Shown one piece after another: positions 31,662-40,311 of a stretch of DNA of 63,966 nt. The DNA is taken from the NCBI GenBank assembly GCA_035651595.1, contig DASRFJ010000153.1, forward strand, positions 1 to 63,966. Reading direction: 5' to 3'. The notes below the pieces were generated by a model. That model made no database searches. It was given only the letters and a program-made list of their open reading frames with translations, and was not told the origin of the DNA. The position numbers were made by a program, and so were the translations under genes. Origin of the DNA: JAFARZ01 sp035651595 (lineage in GTDB: Bacteria > Actinomycetota > Actinomycetes > Streptosporangiales > Streptosporangiaceae). Numbering within the stretch: the stretch's first letter is position 1; every line of letters begins with the position of its first letter.

Positions 31662-32909
31662 ATGGCGAGAGTTTTCGCCGGCCTCGCACGGCGGGACGGG
31701 TCCGCGTGGGCCCTGGCCCTCGACGCGGTGATCGCGGTGGCCGCCACCGTACTGGCGATCTCCGAGGTGATCTCGCACGCCCGCGGGACCGGTCTGTCCG
31801 GCTTCCGCCTCCTGCCATCGGGCGGCGTGGTACCCATCCCGGCGAACCCGTACCCGTCGCTGTGGCAGCTCGCTGCGGTGGTGCTGATGGCCGTGCCGCT
31901 CGCGGTCCGCCGGGTGTATCCGGTCGCCGCCTGCGCGGTGATCTTCGCAGCCGCCTGCGCCTTCCCGCACCAGGCACCGCCGATGGTGTTCGCAACCGCG
32001 ATCTTCGCGGTGTTCAGCGCCGTGCTGTACAGCGCGCACCGCGAGCTGGCGCTCGGCGTCGCGCTGGCCGGCGCGATCGCGGTCATGGCGACGTTCCCGG
32101 AGAACCTGCCGGACATCCCGGAGCGGTACACGGCGCTGATCGTCGTGGTGCCCACGGTGGCGGCCGGGCTCGGCATCCGCGAGCTGCGCCGGCGAGTCGG
32201 CGACTCGACGGCCCGGCTGCGCAAGGTGCAGGCCGAACACGAGGCCGCCACCAGGCGCGCCATCGAGCTGGAACGGGCGCGGATCGCCAGCGAGCTGCAC
32301 GACGTCGTCACGCACAACGTGAGCGTGATGATGGTGCAGGCCGGCGCCGCCCGCAAGGTGCTCGGCAGCCCGCGCGCGGACGCGACCGGCCTGGCGGAGG
32401 ACGCGCTGCTCGCGGTCGAGGCCAGCGGCCGGACCGCGATGGGCGAGCTGCGGCACCTGCTGTCGTTGCTGGCGCCGGCCGCGAACGGCGCCGACGACGC
32501 ACCGCTGACCCCGCAGCCCGGGCTGGCCGACGTCGGCGCGCTGGTCGACCGGGTGTCGGCGGCCGGCCTGCCCGTCGAGCTGCACTCCAGCCTGCCGGCG
32601 GCCGGGCTGCCGCCCGGGCTTGACCTCGCGGTGTACCGCGTCGTGCAGGAAGGCCTCACGAACGTGCTGCGGCACTCTGGGGAGGCACCGACCGTCGTTC
32701 GGATAAGCGGTCGCCTTGGCCAGCTGGTGATAACGGTCAGTGACGACGGTCGCGGCACCGGGGGACACAGTAGCCAGCCGGGACGCGGGCTGCTCGGGCT
32801 GCGGGAGCGGATCGGGCTGTACGGCGGGGAGGTCGACGCGGGGCCGCGGCCTGGCGGCGGGTGGCGGCTGCGGGCGACGATCCCGCTTGCGGAGTTCCCG
32901 TGCGCGTAG
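31662..32909 (+). CDS. NarL/DesK-type sensor histidine kinase
   Basis: 415 residues from ATG 31662 (frame open further upstream). About five membrane segments (15-175) with little extracellular sequence. HisKA_3 dimerisation helix with phospho-His213 in RIASELHDVVTHNVSVM, then an HATPase domain with YRVVQEGLTNVLRHS (N-box) and DDGRG and GLLGLRERIGLYGG. GACAAT 6 bases before ATG suggests a leaderless transcript. Its stop overlaps the response regulator by 10 bases. Such systems often control the adjacent ABC exporter, which here is a wreck. Confidence 0.93.
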   Translation: MARVFAGLARRDGSAWALALDAVIAVAATVLAISEVISHARGTGLSGFRLLPSGGVVPIPANPYPSLWQLAAVVLMAVPLAVRRVYPVAACAVIFAAACAFPHQAPPMVFATAIFAVFSAVLYSAHRELALGVALAGAIAVMATFPENLPDIPERYTALIVVVPTVAAGLGIRELRRRVGDSTARLRKVQAEHEAATRRAIELERARIASELHDVVTHNVSVMMVQAGAARKVLGSPRADATGLAEDALLAVEASGRTAMGELRHLLSLLAPAANGADDAPLTPQPGLADVGALVDRVSAAGLPVELHSSLPAAGLPPGLDLAVYRVVQEGLTNVLRHSGEAPTVVRISGRLGQLVITVSDDGRGTGGHSSQPGRGLLGLRERIGLYGGEVDAGPRPGGGWRLRATIPLAEFPCA

Positions 32910-33541
32910 TGATCGCCGACGACCAGGCGCTGGTCCGCAGCGGGTTCCGGCTGATCCTGGAGTCGGCGGGCCTCGAGGTCGCGGGCGAGGCGGCGGACGG
33001 CTCGGCGGCCGTCGCGGCGGTGCTCGAGCACCGGCCGGACGTCGTGCTGATGGACATCCGGATGCCGGTGATGGACGGCCTCGAGGCCACCCGGCAGATC
33101 GTCGGCGCCGGATCCGACGTCCGGGTGCTGATGCTGACCACGTTCGACCTGGACCAGTACGTGTACGGGGCCCTGGCCGCGGGGGCCTCGGGGTTCCTTT
33201 TGAAGGACGTGACGCCCGAGCACCTGGTCGCCGCCGTCCAGCTGGTGCGGTCCGGCGACGCGCTGCTCGCGCCGTCGATCACCCGGCGGCTCGTCGAGCG
33301 GTTCGCCCCGCGGGCGTGTGGTTCCGGTGCTGACCTTTCCGTGCTCACGCCGCGCGAGCGGGAGGTCCTCACGCTGGTCGGCCGCGGGCTGAGCAACGGC
33401 GAGCTGGCTGCCGCGTTGACGCTGAGCGAGGCAACGGTGAAGACGCACGTCGCGCGCATCCTCGCCAAGCTCGCGCTGCGCGACCGCGTCCAAGCCGTAG
33501 TGCTCGCCTACGAGTCCGGCCTAGTAACCCCCCGCACCTAG
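32900..33541 (+). CDS. NarL/LuxR-family response regulator
   Basis: 213 residues from GTG 32900, with GGAG five bases upstream inside the kinase gene. Receiver domain with Asp52 (VVLMDIRMPVMDG) and Lys in GFLLKDVTPEHL. C-terminal LuxR HTH: LTPREREVLTLVGRGLSNGELAAALTLSEATVKTHVARILAKL. Partner of the overlapping kinase. Confidence 0.95.
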   Translation: MRVVIADDQALVRSGFRLILESAGLEVAGEAADGSAAVAAVLEHRPDVVLMDIRMPVMDGLEATRQIVGAGSDVRVLMLTTFDLDQYVYGALAAGASGFLLKDVTPEHLVAAVQLVRSGDALLAPSITRRLVERFAPRACGSGADLSVLTPREREVLTLVGRGLSNGELAAALTLSEATVKTHVARILAKLALRDRVQAVVLAYESGLVTPRT

Positions 33542-33557
33542 CCCCCGCCCGCCCGCA

Positions 33558-33598
33558 CCGCCGCCCGTCCGCGCCGCCGCCCGTCCGCGCCGCCGCCC
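33558..33598. repeat. 16-bp GC-rich tandem repeat
   Basis: CCGCCGCCCGTCCGCG twice, plus nine bases of a third unit, directly downstream of the response regulator. Noncoding low-complexity DNA. Confidence 0.6.
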
Positions 33599-33634
33599 CG
33601 CCAGCCCCACCAGTCACACTGGTAACGCTACGGC

Positions 33635-33709
33635 TGTCTTGGTACCCAAACGGTGGGCGTCGCGGGCCTGTTTGTACGGGTTTGCGGCCAACATCCGGGT
33701 ACCAAGACA
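33635..33709. repeat. 13-bp perfect inverted repeat with long loop
   Basis: Arms TGTCTTGGTACCC (33635-33647) and complement (33697-33709) around 49 bases. It sits 57 bases upstream of the acyl-CoA synthetase start. The loop contains smaller CAAAC/GTTTG pairings. Candidate regulatory cruciform or another member of the dispersed hairpin class. Confidence 0.7.
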
Positions 33710-33765
33710 CGTGTTGTGTGAGCGGGGGCTCCCCGTCGTCGGGCTATTGCTGGGAGTATGTGGGC

Positions 33766-35457
33766 ATGAGCGTGGGGACTGACGCGTTCCGGGCGGCCCG
33801 GGACCTGCTGCTGGCGCACCGGACCGAATACGAATCGGCGCGGCGGGAGTTCACCTGGCCGGCGCTGAACGACTTCAACTGGGCGCTGGACTGGTTCGAC
33901 GTGATCGCGGCAGAGCACCCGGACCGGGTGGCGCTGCGGATCCTGGACGACGCGGGCGGGGATGTCTCGCGGACATACCGGGAGATGTCGGCGCGTTCCG
34001 CCCACGTCGCGGGGTGGCTGCACGGGCTCGGGGTCCGCCGCGGGGACCGGGTGCTGCTCATGCTCGGCAACGTGGTGCCGCTGTGGGAGGTGATCCTCGC
34101 GACGATGAAGCTCGGCGCGGTGATCATCCCGGCGTCGACGCTGCTCCAGCCCGCCGACCTGGCCGACCGGGTGGTCCGCGGCGACGTGCGGGCCGTCGTC
34201 ACCGACACCGAGCAGGCGCCCAAATTCGCCGAGGTGCCGGGCGACTGGATCCGGGTCGCGGTCGGCGGCGCGGATGGGTGGCATTCATATGGGGACGCGG
34301 CGGGGACGTTCACTCCCGAGGGCGTGACGCGCGCAAATGATCCGCTGCTGCTGTACTTCACGTCGGGCACCACCGCGCAGCCCAAGCTGGTCGCGCACAC
34401 CCAGGTCAGTTACCCGGTGGGCCACCTGTCCACCATGTTCTGGATCGGCATCCAGCCCGGCGACGTGCACCTGAACATCTCCTCCCCCGGCTGGGCCAAG
34501 CACGCGTGGAGCAACGTGTACGCGCCGTGGAACGCCGGCGCCACCGTGCTCGTGCTCAACTACACGCGGTTTTCGGCGCCCGCGTTGCTGGGAGCGCTCA
34601 GGGACTGCGGCGTCACCACGTTCTGCGCCCCGCCGACGGTGTGGCGGATGCTGATCCAGGCGGACCTTGGCGCGACGCACATCCCGACGCTGCGGGAGTG
34701 CGTGGCCGCCGGGGAGCCGCTGAACCCCGAGGTGATCGAGCAGGTGCGCAAGGCCTGGGGCATCACGGTGCGGGACGGCTTCGGCCAGACCGAGACGACC
34801 GCCCAGGTCGGCAACACGCCCGGGGCCGCGGTCCGCCTCGGCTCCATGGGCCGCCCGCTGCCCGGATACGCGGTCATGCTGGTCGACCCGGTCACCGGGG
34901 AGCCCGGCCGGGACGGGGAGATCTGCCTGGATCTGGCGCGGCGTCCGCTCGGGCTGATGGCCGGTTACCTGGACGACGCCGAACTCAACGACAATGCGAT
35001 GCGCGACGGCTACTACCACACCGGCGACGTGGCGACCAGCGACGACGACGGATATATCACCTATGTCGGGCGAACCGACGACGTCTTCAAGGCCTCGGAC
35101 TACCGGATCTCACCGTTCGAGCTGGAGAGCGTGCTGATCGAGCACGCCGCCGTCGCCGAGGCAGCGGTGGTCCCCTCCCCCGACCCGCTGCGGCTCGCGG
35201 TGCCGAAGGCGTACGTCCTGCTGGCGGCCGGCAAAGAGCCGTCGGCGGACCTGGCGCGGGACATCATGGCGTTCTGCCGCACGCGGGTGGCACCGTACAA
35301 GCGGATCCGGCGGCTGGAGTTCGCCCTCGGGGAAGGGCTGCCCAAGACGATCTCCGGCAAGATCCGCCGCGTCGAGCTGCGGACTCAGGAGGAGACCGGC
35401 CGGGACGCCAGCCCGCGCGGCACCACCGAGTTCTGGGAGGAAGACTTCACCTGGTAG
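33766..35457 (+). CDS. AMP-forming acyl-CoA synthetase (medium-chain, ACSM-like)
   Basis: 563 residues from ATG 33766. P-loop LLYFTSGTTAQPKLVAHT, then FCAPPTVWRM, the adenylate motif DGFGQTETT, YHTGD, and the C-terminal lysine in KTISGKIRRVELR. The N-terminal NDFNWALDWFDVIAAEHPDRVAL is typical of ACSM/MACS-type enzymes. Activates a carboxylic acid to its CoA thioester. It overlaps the convergent MFS gene by 11 bases. Substrate unknown; no beta-oxidation genes are adjacent. Confidence 0.93.
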   Translation: MSVGTDAFRAARDLLLAHRTEYESARREFTWPALNDFNWALDWFDVIAAEHPDRVALRILDDAGGDVSRTYREMSARSAHVAGWLHGLGVRRGDRVLLMLGNVVPLWEVILATMKLGAVIIPASTLLQPADLADRVVRGDVRAVVTDTEQAPKFAEVPGDWIRVAVGGADGWHSYGDAAGTFTPEGVTRANDPLLLYFTSGTTAQPKLVAHTQVSYPVGHLSTMFWIGIQPGDVHLNISSPGWAKHAWSNVYAPWNAGATVLVLNYTRFSAPALLGALRDCGVTTFCAPPTVWRMLIQADLGATHIPTLRECVAAGEPLNPEVIEQVRKAWGITVRDGFGQTETTAQVGNTPGAAVRLGSMGRPLPGYAVMLVDPVTGEPGRDGEICLDLARRPLGLMAGYLDDAELNDNAMRDGYYHTGDVATSDDDGYITYVGRTDDVFKASDYRISPFELESVLIEHAAVAEAAVVPSPDPLRLAVPKAYVLLAAGKEPSADLARDIMAFCRTRVAPYKRIRRLEFALGEGLPKTISGKIRRVELRTQEETGRDASPRGTTEFWEEDFTW

Positions 35458-36922
35458 CCGAGCTTGCGCGTCGCGGCAGGAGCAGGGTGATCGCGGCGAC
35501 GGCGACGAGCGCGATGCCATCGATCGTCATCCCCACCTCCATCGCGTGCACGAACGTGCCCCGGCCGGGCACCGCGCCGAGCGCGCCGTAGAACACCGCG
35601 CCGATGACCGCGACACCGCTCGCGATGCCGAACTGCTGCGTGGTCGTCAAGATGCCCGCCGCGGCGCCGGCCCGGGCCGGCTGGACGTGCTGGAGCACGG
35701 CCCCGATCAGCGACGGCAGCGCGATGCCCTGGCCGATACCGATCAGCGCCGTGGCCGGAGCCAGGTCCCAGGCAGTCAACCCCTGGCCGTTCCGCGCACC
35801 GGTGTAGACCAGCCCGAACGTGCCGAGAGCGGCGAGCAGCGCGCCCAGCGTGATCGACCGCGAGCCGCCGAGCCGGGCCGCGATCCGAGGACCCAGGATG
35901 GACATCGCGCTGAACGTCGCCGCCAGCGGCAGCGTCTCCACGCCGGCGTGGAACGGCTGCTGGCCGAGCCCGGCCTGGAGCAGCAACGTGAGCACGAACA
36001 TGAAGCTGCCGAAGAAGAACGTCAGGCCGAAGTTCGCCACCAGGCCGGCGGAGAACGTCCGGTCGCGGAACAGCGGCAGGTCGAGCAGCGGTTCACCGCC
36101 CTTGCGGGCCAGCCGGCGCTCGTAGAGCACGGTCAGCACGAGCAGCGGCAACGCCAGCGAGAGCGACACCCAGGTCCACACCGGCCAGTGCTCGTCGCGG
36201 CCGAGGGTCAGCGGTACCAGCGCCAGGGCCAGCGACGCGGAGACGCCGATCGCGCCCACCGGGTCCAGCCGGGGCCTCCGCTGCGCCCACGCGTGCGGCA
36301 CCAGCTTCCAGGCGGCGACCAGCGCGACGGCGCCGACCGGCACGTTGACCAGGAAGATGGCCCGCCAGCTGAGGCCGAAGACGTTCAGCGAGAGCAGCCC
36401 GCCGCCCAGGATCTGCCCGGACACGAAGCCGAGGCCCATCGTCACGCCGTACCAGGCCAGCGCCCGGGCCCGCTCGGCCGGCGGGAACGTCGCCGTGATC
36501 AGCGCCAGCACCTGCGGCACCATCGCGGCGCCGGTCAGCCCCTGCACCAGCCGCGCCGCGACCAGCTCACCCGGCGACTGGGACACCCCGCACAGCAGCG
36601 AGGCCAGCGCGAACGCGACCACGCCGATCATGAACATGCGCCGGTAGCCGAACAGGTCGCCGAGCCGGCCGCCGGTCACCATGCCGCTGGCGTACATGAA
36701 CGCGTAGCCGCCGACGATCAGCTGGAGCGACGCGTCGCTGACCCGCAGGTCATGCACCAGCGAGGGGGCGGCCACATTGACGGCCCAGATGTCGAAGCCG
36801 GCCATGAACATCGCCATCAGCACGACCGGCAGCATCAGCCAGCGCCGCGGATCGGGGCCCGAGTCCGCGGAGACCCGGGAATCCGCCACCTGGGACCGAG
36901 CGTTAACCACCGTATCCCCCAC
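35447..36922 (-). CDS. DHA2-family (EmrB/QacA) MFS drug exporter
   Basis: 491 residues with 14 predicted membrane segments. Motifs are DIWAVNVAAPSLVHDL (TM1), LGDLFGYRRMFMIGV (motif A) and RLVQGLTGAAMVPQVLALI (motif C-like). Typical proton-driven multidrug efflux. GTG start directly abuts two tandem TTCGA-type operators and faces an ArsR-fold regulator, so it should be derepressed by that regulator's ligand. Confidence 0.93.
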   Translation of the reverse strand: MGDTVVNARSQVADSRVSADSGPDPRRWLMLPVVLMAMFMAGFDIWAVNVAAPSLVHDLRVSDASLQLIVGGYAFMYASGMVTGGRLGDLFGYRRMFMIGVVAFALASLLCGVSQSPGELVAARLVQGLTGAAMVPQVLALITATFPPAERARALAWYGVTMGLGFVSGQILGGGLLSLNVFGLSWRAIFLVNVPVGAVALVAAWKLVPHAWAQRRPRLDPVGAIGVSASLALALVPLTLGRDEHWPVWTWVSLSLALPLLVLTVLYERRLARKGGEPLLDLPLFRDRTFSAGLVANFGLTFFFGSFMFVLTLLLQAGLGQQPFHAGVETLPLAATFSAMSILGPRIAARLGGSRSITLGALLAALGTFGLVYTGARNGQGLTAWDLAPATALIGIGQGIALPSLIGAVLQHVQPARAGAAAGILTTTQQFGIASGVAVIGAVFYGALGAVPGRGTFVHAMEVGMTIDGIALVAVAAITLLLPRRASSATR

Positions 36923-36925
36923 GAG

Positions 36926-36959
36926 TTCGATACTTATCGAAGTTCGACAACCATCGAAC
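36926..36959. promoter_or_regulatory. two tandem operators between MFS and ArsR genes
   Basis: Site 1: TTCGAT-ACTT-ATCGAA (36926-36941). Site 2: GTTCGA-CAACCA-TCGAAC (36942-36959). They abut, share the TTCGA/TCGAA half-site, and lie between the divergent starts. Good fit for a dimeric winged-helix repressor controlling both genes. Confidence 0.75.
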
Positions 36960-36995
36960 AGTACAACATCTATCTAACTACTGGCAAGCTGCCTT

Positions 36996-37343
36996 ATGCT
37001 GAATCACGTGATGGACGACGGCATCGAGCCCGCGGCCGAGGACATGGAACTGTCGCGGGTCCTCGCCGCGCTGGCCGACCCGCACCGGCTCGACGCCGTG
37101 CGGTATGTCGCGCGGCACGGCGAATCCTGGTGTACCCAGGTCATCCAGGAGGCCGGCCTGCCGATGACCAAGCCGACCTTCTCCCACCACCTGCGCATCC
37201 TGCGCGAGGCGGGCGTGATCACCAAGCGGATCCAGGGCGCCAAGGGCTTCATGAGCCTGCGCAAGGACGACCTGGACCGCAGGTTCCCCGGGCTGATCGA
37301 CTCGGTGGTGAACGCTGTCGTCGTTACTGAGCCTGTTCCATAG
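36996..37343 (+). CDS. ArsR-family winged-helix regulator
   Basis: 115 residues. ArsR/HTH_20 fold: ELSRVLAALADPHRLDAVRYVA, MTKPTFSHHLRILREAGVITKRIQGAKGFMSLRKDDLDRRFPGL. A single Cys (ESWCTQV) at the position where metal-sensing members have ligands; not a canonical CxC, so an organic inducer is more likely. Divergent from the DHA2 exporter. Its 3' end overlaps the NiCoT gene by 20 bases. Confidence 0.9.
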   Translation: MLNHVMDDGIEPAAEDMELSRVLAALADPHRLDAVRYVARHGESWCTQVIQEAGLPMTKPTFSHHLRILREAGVITKRIQGAKGFMSLRKDDLDRRFPGLIDSVVNAVVVTEPVP

Positions 37344-38421
37344 CGCCTTCGGCCCGGGGCCGCAGCCGGGCGCTCCACTTCTCCTCGATCCGCCCGAACC
37401 GCCAGATCAGCATCGCGGCCACCCACGTGAGCACGAACATCCCGACGATCACGAATCCGGCGGTGTTGATGTTGAAGCCGCCCACGAACCCGCCGATCGG
37501 CAGCAGGCTGAGCGTCTCGACGCCGCCGATGAAGAAGCAGATCGCGACGGACAGCCCGGTGATCGCGAGGTTGTAGTAGACCTTGCGCACCGGGTTGAAG
37601 AACGCCCAGCCGTAGGCCAGGTTCATGAACAGCCCGTCGGTGGTGTCCATCAGCGTCATGCCCGCCATGAACAAGATGGGCAGGGCCAGGATGGCCTGCC
37701 AGGGCACGTGTTCGGAGGCCAGGAACGCGGTGGTCGTCAGCAGCAGCACCTCGGTCGCGGTGTCGAAGCCGAGCCCGAACACGACGCCGACCGGGTAGAT
37801 CTTCCACTCGCGGTCGATCGCCCGCATCCACCGGCCGAAGAAACGGGAGAAGAAGCCGCGGTTGTCCAGCTGCCGCTCGAGTTCGGCCTCGTCGTACTTG
37901 CCGCGCCGCATGGACCGGAACACTCGCACGATGCCGGCCAGCACCACCAGGTTCATCAGCCCGATCAGGAACAGGAACACCGCGGACACGACCGTGCCGA
38001 ACATGCCGCCGAACGTCTGGAGCGCCGATCCGGAGCGGGTCACCTCGGGCAGCACGGTCTTCTCCGCGACGATGATGCCGATCCCCATCGCCACGACGAT
38101 CGTCGAGTGTCCCAGCGAGAAGAAGTACCCGAACCCGAACGGCCGCGGCTGTCCGGTCCCGATCCGGTCGCTGATCACCTTCCGCGTGGTGTTGTCGATC
38201 GCGGAGATGTGGTCCGCGTCGAACGCGTGCCGCAGCCCGAGCGTGTACGCGGTCACCGACAGACCGACCCCGAACAGCTTGTAGTGCGCGGGCAGCACGT
38301 AGATCACGAAGATGCCGAACCCCACCACGTGCATGGCCAGGATCGACCCGTACATGGCCAGCACTCTGGTCCGCTCGGTCCGGGTCATCGTGCCGAACGA
38401 CTGCCGGAGCTGCGTGATCAT
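37324..38421 (-). CDS. NiCoT-family nickel/cobalt permease
   Basis: 365 residues from ATG 38421; the longer TTG start would lie inside the Nur-like box. Signature motifs of the family are LRHAFDADHISAIDN (TM2 metal site), FSLGHSTIVV, LGFDTATE and GMTLMDTTDG. Eight membrane segments. Imports Ni2+ or Co2+. No urease, hydrogenase or cobalamin genes lie in the window; Ni superoxide dismutase or urease elsewhere could be the consumer. Confidence 0.95.
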   Translation of the reverse strand: MITQLRQSFGTMTRTERTRVLAMYGSILAMHVVGFGIFVIYVLPAHYKLFGVGLSVTAYTLGLRHAFDADHISAIDNTTRKVISDRIGTGQPRPFGFGYFFSLGHSTIVVAMGIGIIVAEKTVLPEVTRSGSALQTFGGMFGTVVSAVFLFLIGLMNLVVLAGIVRVFRSMRRGKYDEAELERQLDNRGFFSRFFGRWMRAIDREWKIYPVGVVFGLGFDTATEVLLLTTTAFLASEHVPWQAILALPILFMAGMTLMDTTDGLFMNLAYGWAFFNPVRKVYYNLAITGLSVAICFFIGGVETLSLLPIGGFVGGFNINTAGFVIVGMFVLTWVAAMLIWRFGRIEEKWSARLRPRAEGAMEQAQ

Positions 38422-38440
38422 GATCCGCAACCTAGCCCAG

Positions 38441-38457
38441 TTGCAAATTATTCGCAA
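38441..38457. promoter_or_regulatory. Nur-like nickel-responsive box
   Basis: TTGCAA-ATTAT-TCGCAA matches the reported actinomycete Nur (nickel Fur-family) consensus tTGCaa-N5-ttGCAA in 11 of 12 positions, and sits 20 bases upstream of the nickel permease start. Function inferred from sequence and context. Confidence 0.7.
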
Positions 38458-38477
38458 CTACTAGCAGCTTGCAGTAC

Positions 38478-39344
38478 TTAGCTGGTCACATCCGATGACG
38501 TGAACCGGGCCCAGGCAAAACTGCAGCACAGCACCGCGTAGACCGCGAACGACAGCAACCCGCGGGCCAGCACCGCGGTGTCCACCGGCGCCCGCAGCAG
38601 CGAGTCGAAGTCCAGCCACCAGTGCGTCGGCAGGAACGGCCCGACGGCGGAGAGCTGCGGCACGTTGTCCACGACCTCGCTGGTCACCACCACGATCATC
38701 GCGGCGGCGATGGCACCGATGGCGTGCTCGGTCAGCGTCGAGATCGCCAGGCCCAGCGCGCCGAGCGCGGCCATCGCGGCCGCGCAGTACAGCGTCACGA
38801 ACAGCAGCCGGACCAGCCCGGCGCCCAGCGACACGGTCGTTCCCGACAGCAGCGTCACCGGCCCGACCGGGAACAAGATCGCGCCCATGACCAGCGCCAC
38901 CGCCGAGATCACGAACGTCGCGCACAGCCCGAACACGACGATCGCGCCGTATTTGACCGCGAGCAGCCTGGTCCGGCCGGCCGGCACCGAGAGCAGGTAG
39001 CGCAGCGTGCCGTAGCCGGCCTCCCCGGCGATCGAGTCGCCGGCCACCACGGACACCACGACCGGCAGCACCAGGATCAGCAGGCTGCTGAGCGCGATGA
39101 ACGTGAGGAACACCCCGTTGCCGGCCAGCTGATCGAAGAACGCGGTGCCGGAGTTGGGCCCGCCGCCCCTGCCCTTCGGCGACGCGATCTTCAGCGCGAT
39201 CCCGATCAGGATCGGGAACCCCGCCGTCACCACCAGCAGTGCCTGGTTGCGCCGCCGCCCGAAAACCAGGCCAAGCTCAGAACGAAGGAATCGCAGAACG
39301 GCATGGTGTTCAACCTCTGAAGCGGCTGTTACTTCAGCCATCAA
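38478..39344 (-). CDS. ABC-2 type transporter permease
   Basis: 288 residues, six membrane segments. Features of the ABC2_membrane fold: SVVAGDSIAGEAGYGTLRYLLSVPAGRTRLLAVKYGAIVV, then the following TM pairs. Start overlaps the ATPase stop by 11 bases. Forms an exporter with it. Substrate unknown. Confidence 0.92.
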   Translation of the reverse strand: MMAEVTAASEVEHHAVLRFLRSELGLVFGRRRNQALLVVTAGFPILIGIALKIASPKGRGGGPNSGTAFFDQLAGNGVFLTFIALSSLLILVLPVVVSVVAGDSIAGEAGYGTLRYLLSVPAGRTRLLAVKYGAIVVFGLCATFVISAVALVMGAILFPVGPVTLLSGTTVSLGAGLVRLLFVTLYCAAAMAALGALGLAISTLTEHAIGAIAAAMIVVVTSEVVDNVPQLSAVGPFLPTHWWLDFDSLLRAPVDTAVLARGLLSFAVYAVLCCSFAWARFTSSDVTS

Positions 39345-40299
39345 CGTCGAAGCCCTCCCCGGTCAGCCCCACGAAGAGGTCTTCCAGGCTGGGCGCGGCG
39401 ACGGTGAACCCGCGCACGCCGACGCCGGCGTGCACCAGCTCGGCGCAGACGCGTTCTGGTTCCGCGTCGGCAAGTTCCGCGGTCGCCTCGCCGTCGGCCG
39501 CTTGCGCGTTGTCGAGGCCGAGGCTGGTCAGTACCTTTGCCGCTTTCTCGGCGTCGCTGGTCCGCACGACGACCCGGGCGGCGCCGGTGCGCCGCAGCTC
39601 CGGCAGCGGCCCTTGGAACACCAGCTTGCCGGTGCGCATCACACCGACGTGAGTACAGATCTGCTCGACTTCGGCGAGCAGGTGGGAGGACACGAACACG
39701 GTCGTCCCGTCGGCGGCGATCTGCCGGACCAGTGCCCGGACCTCGCGGGTGCCCTGCGGGTCGAGTCCGTTGGTGGGCTCGTCCAGGATGATCAGTTCGC
39801 GCGGCCGGAGCAGTCCGGCCGCGATGGCGAGCCGCTGCTTCATGCCGAGGGAGTAGTGCCGGAATCGTTTGTTCGCGGCCGACAGCAGGCCGACCCGGTC
39901 CAGCGCCGCGTTGATCCTCGTCTTTGCCGTCTTCGGGTCGGCGGTGCGGTCCGCGGCGTCGTATCTGGCCAGGTTCGCGTACCCGGACAGGAACGGGTAG
40001 AACGCCGGACCCTCGACCAGCGAGCCGACCTTGTCCAGCACGCGGTTCGCTTCGTCCGGGATCGGCACGTCGAGCACCGCGGCGGTGCCGCTGGTCGGGA
40101 ATGCCAGGCCCAGCAGCATCCGGATCGTCGTGGTCTTGCCTGAGCCGTTCGGGCCGAGGAACCCGTACACCGAGTTCCGCGGCACGTCCAGGTCGATGTG
40201 GTCGACCGCGAGCTGACCGCTGTGTCTTCCAGCGAGGAGCCGGCCCCCCGCGCCCCCCGTGAACCGCTTGGTCAGCCCAGCGGTCGCGATCGCGGTCAC
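39334..40299 (-). CDS. ABC transporter ATP-binding protein
   Basis: 321 residues. Walker A FLGPNGSGKTTT, signature YSLGMKQRLAIA, Walker B LIILDEPTNGLD, H-loop VSSHLL. An insertion (GGRLLAGRHSGQ) lies before the conserved N-terminal strand. The C-terminal DUF4162-like extension (about 225-321) is typical of DrrA/BcrA-type drug or lipid exporters. Operon with the permease downstream and the RseB/LolA-like protein 12 bases upstream. Confidence 0.95.
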   Translation of the reverse strand: MTAIATAGLTKRFTGGAGGRLLAGRHSGQLAVDHIDLDVPRNSVYGFLGPNGSGKTTTIRMLLGLAFPTSGTAAVLDVPIPDEANRVLDKVGSLVEGPAFYPFLSGYANLARYDAADRTADPKTAKTRINAALDRVGLLSAANKRFRHYSLGMKQRLAIAAGLLRPRELIILDEPTNGLDPQGTREVRALVRQIAADGTTVFVSSHLLAEVEQICTHVGVMRTGKLVFQGPLPELRRTGAARVVVRTSDAEKAAKVLTSLGLDNAQAADGEATAELADAEPERVCAELVHAGVGVRGFTVAAPSLEDLFVGLTGEGFDVDG

Positions 40300-40311
40300 T
40301 GGTCGCTGTTC

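Noticed and set aside
31655..33493. 612-codon minus-strand open frame
   Set aside because: Antisense to the kinase and response regulator, both of which have complete catalytic motifs.
35546..37330. 594-codon plus-strand open frame
   Set aside because: Antisense to the DHA2 exporter. Composition is biased to Arg/Gln/Pro with no recognisable domain, and it would overlap two well-supported genes.
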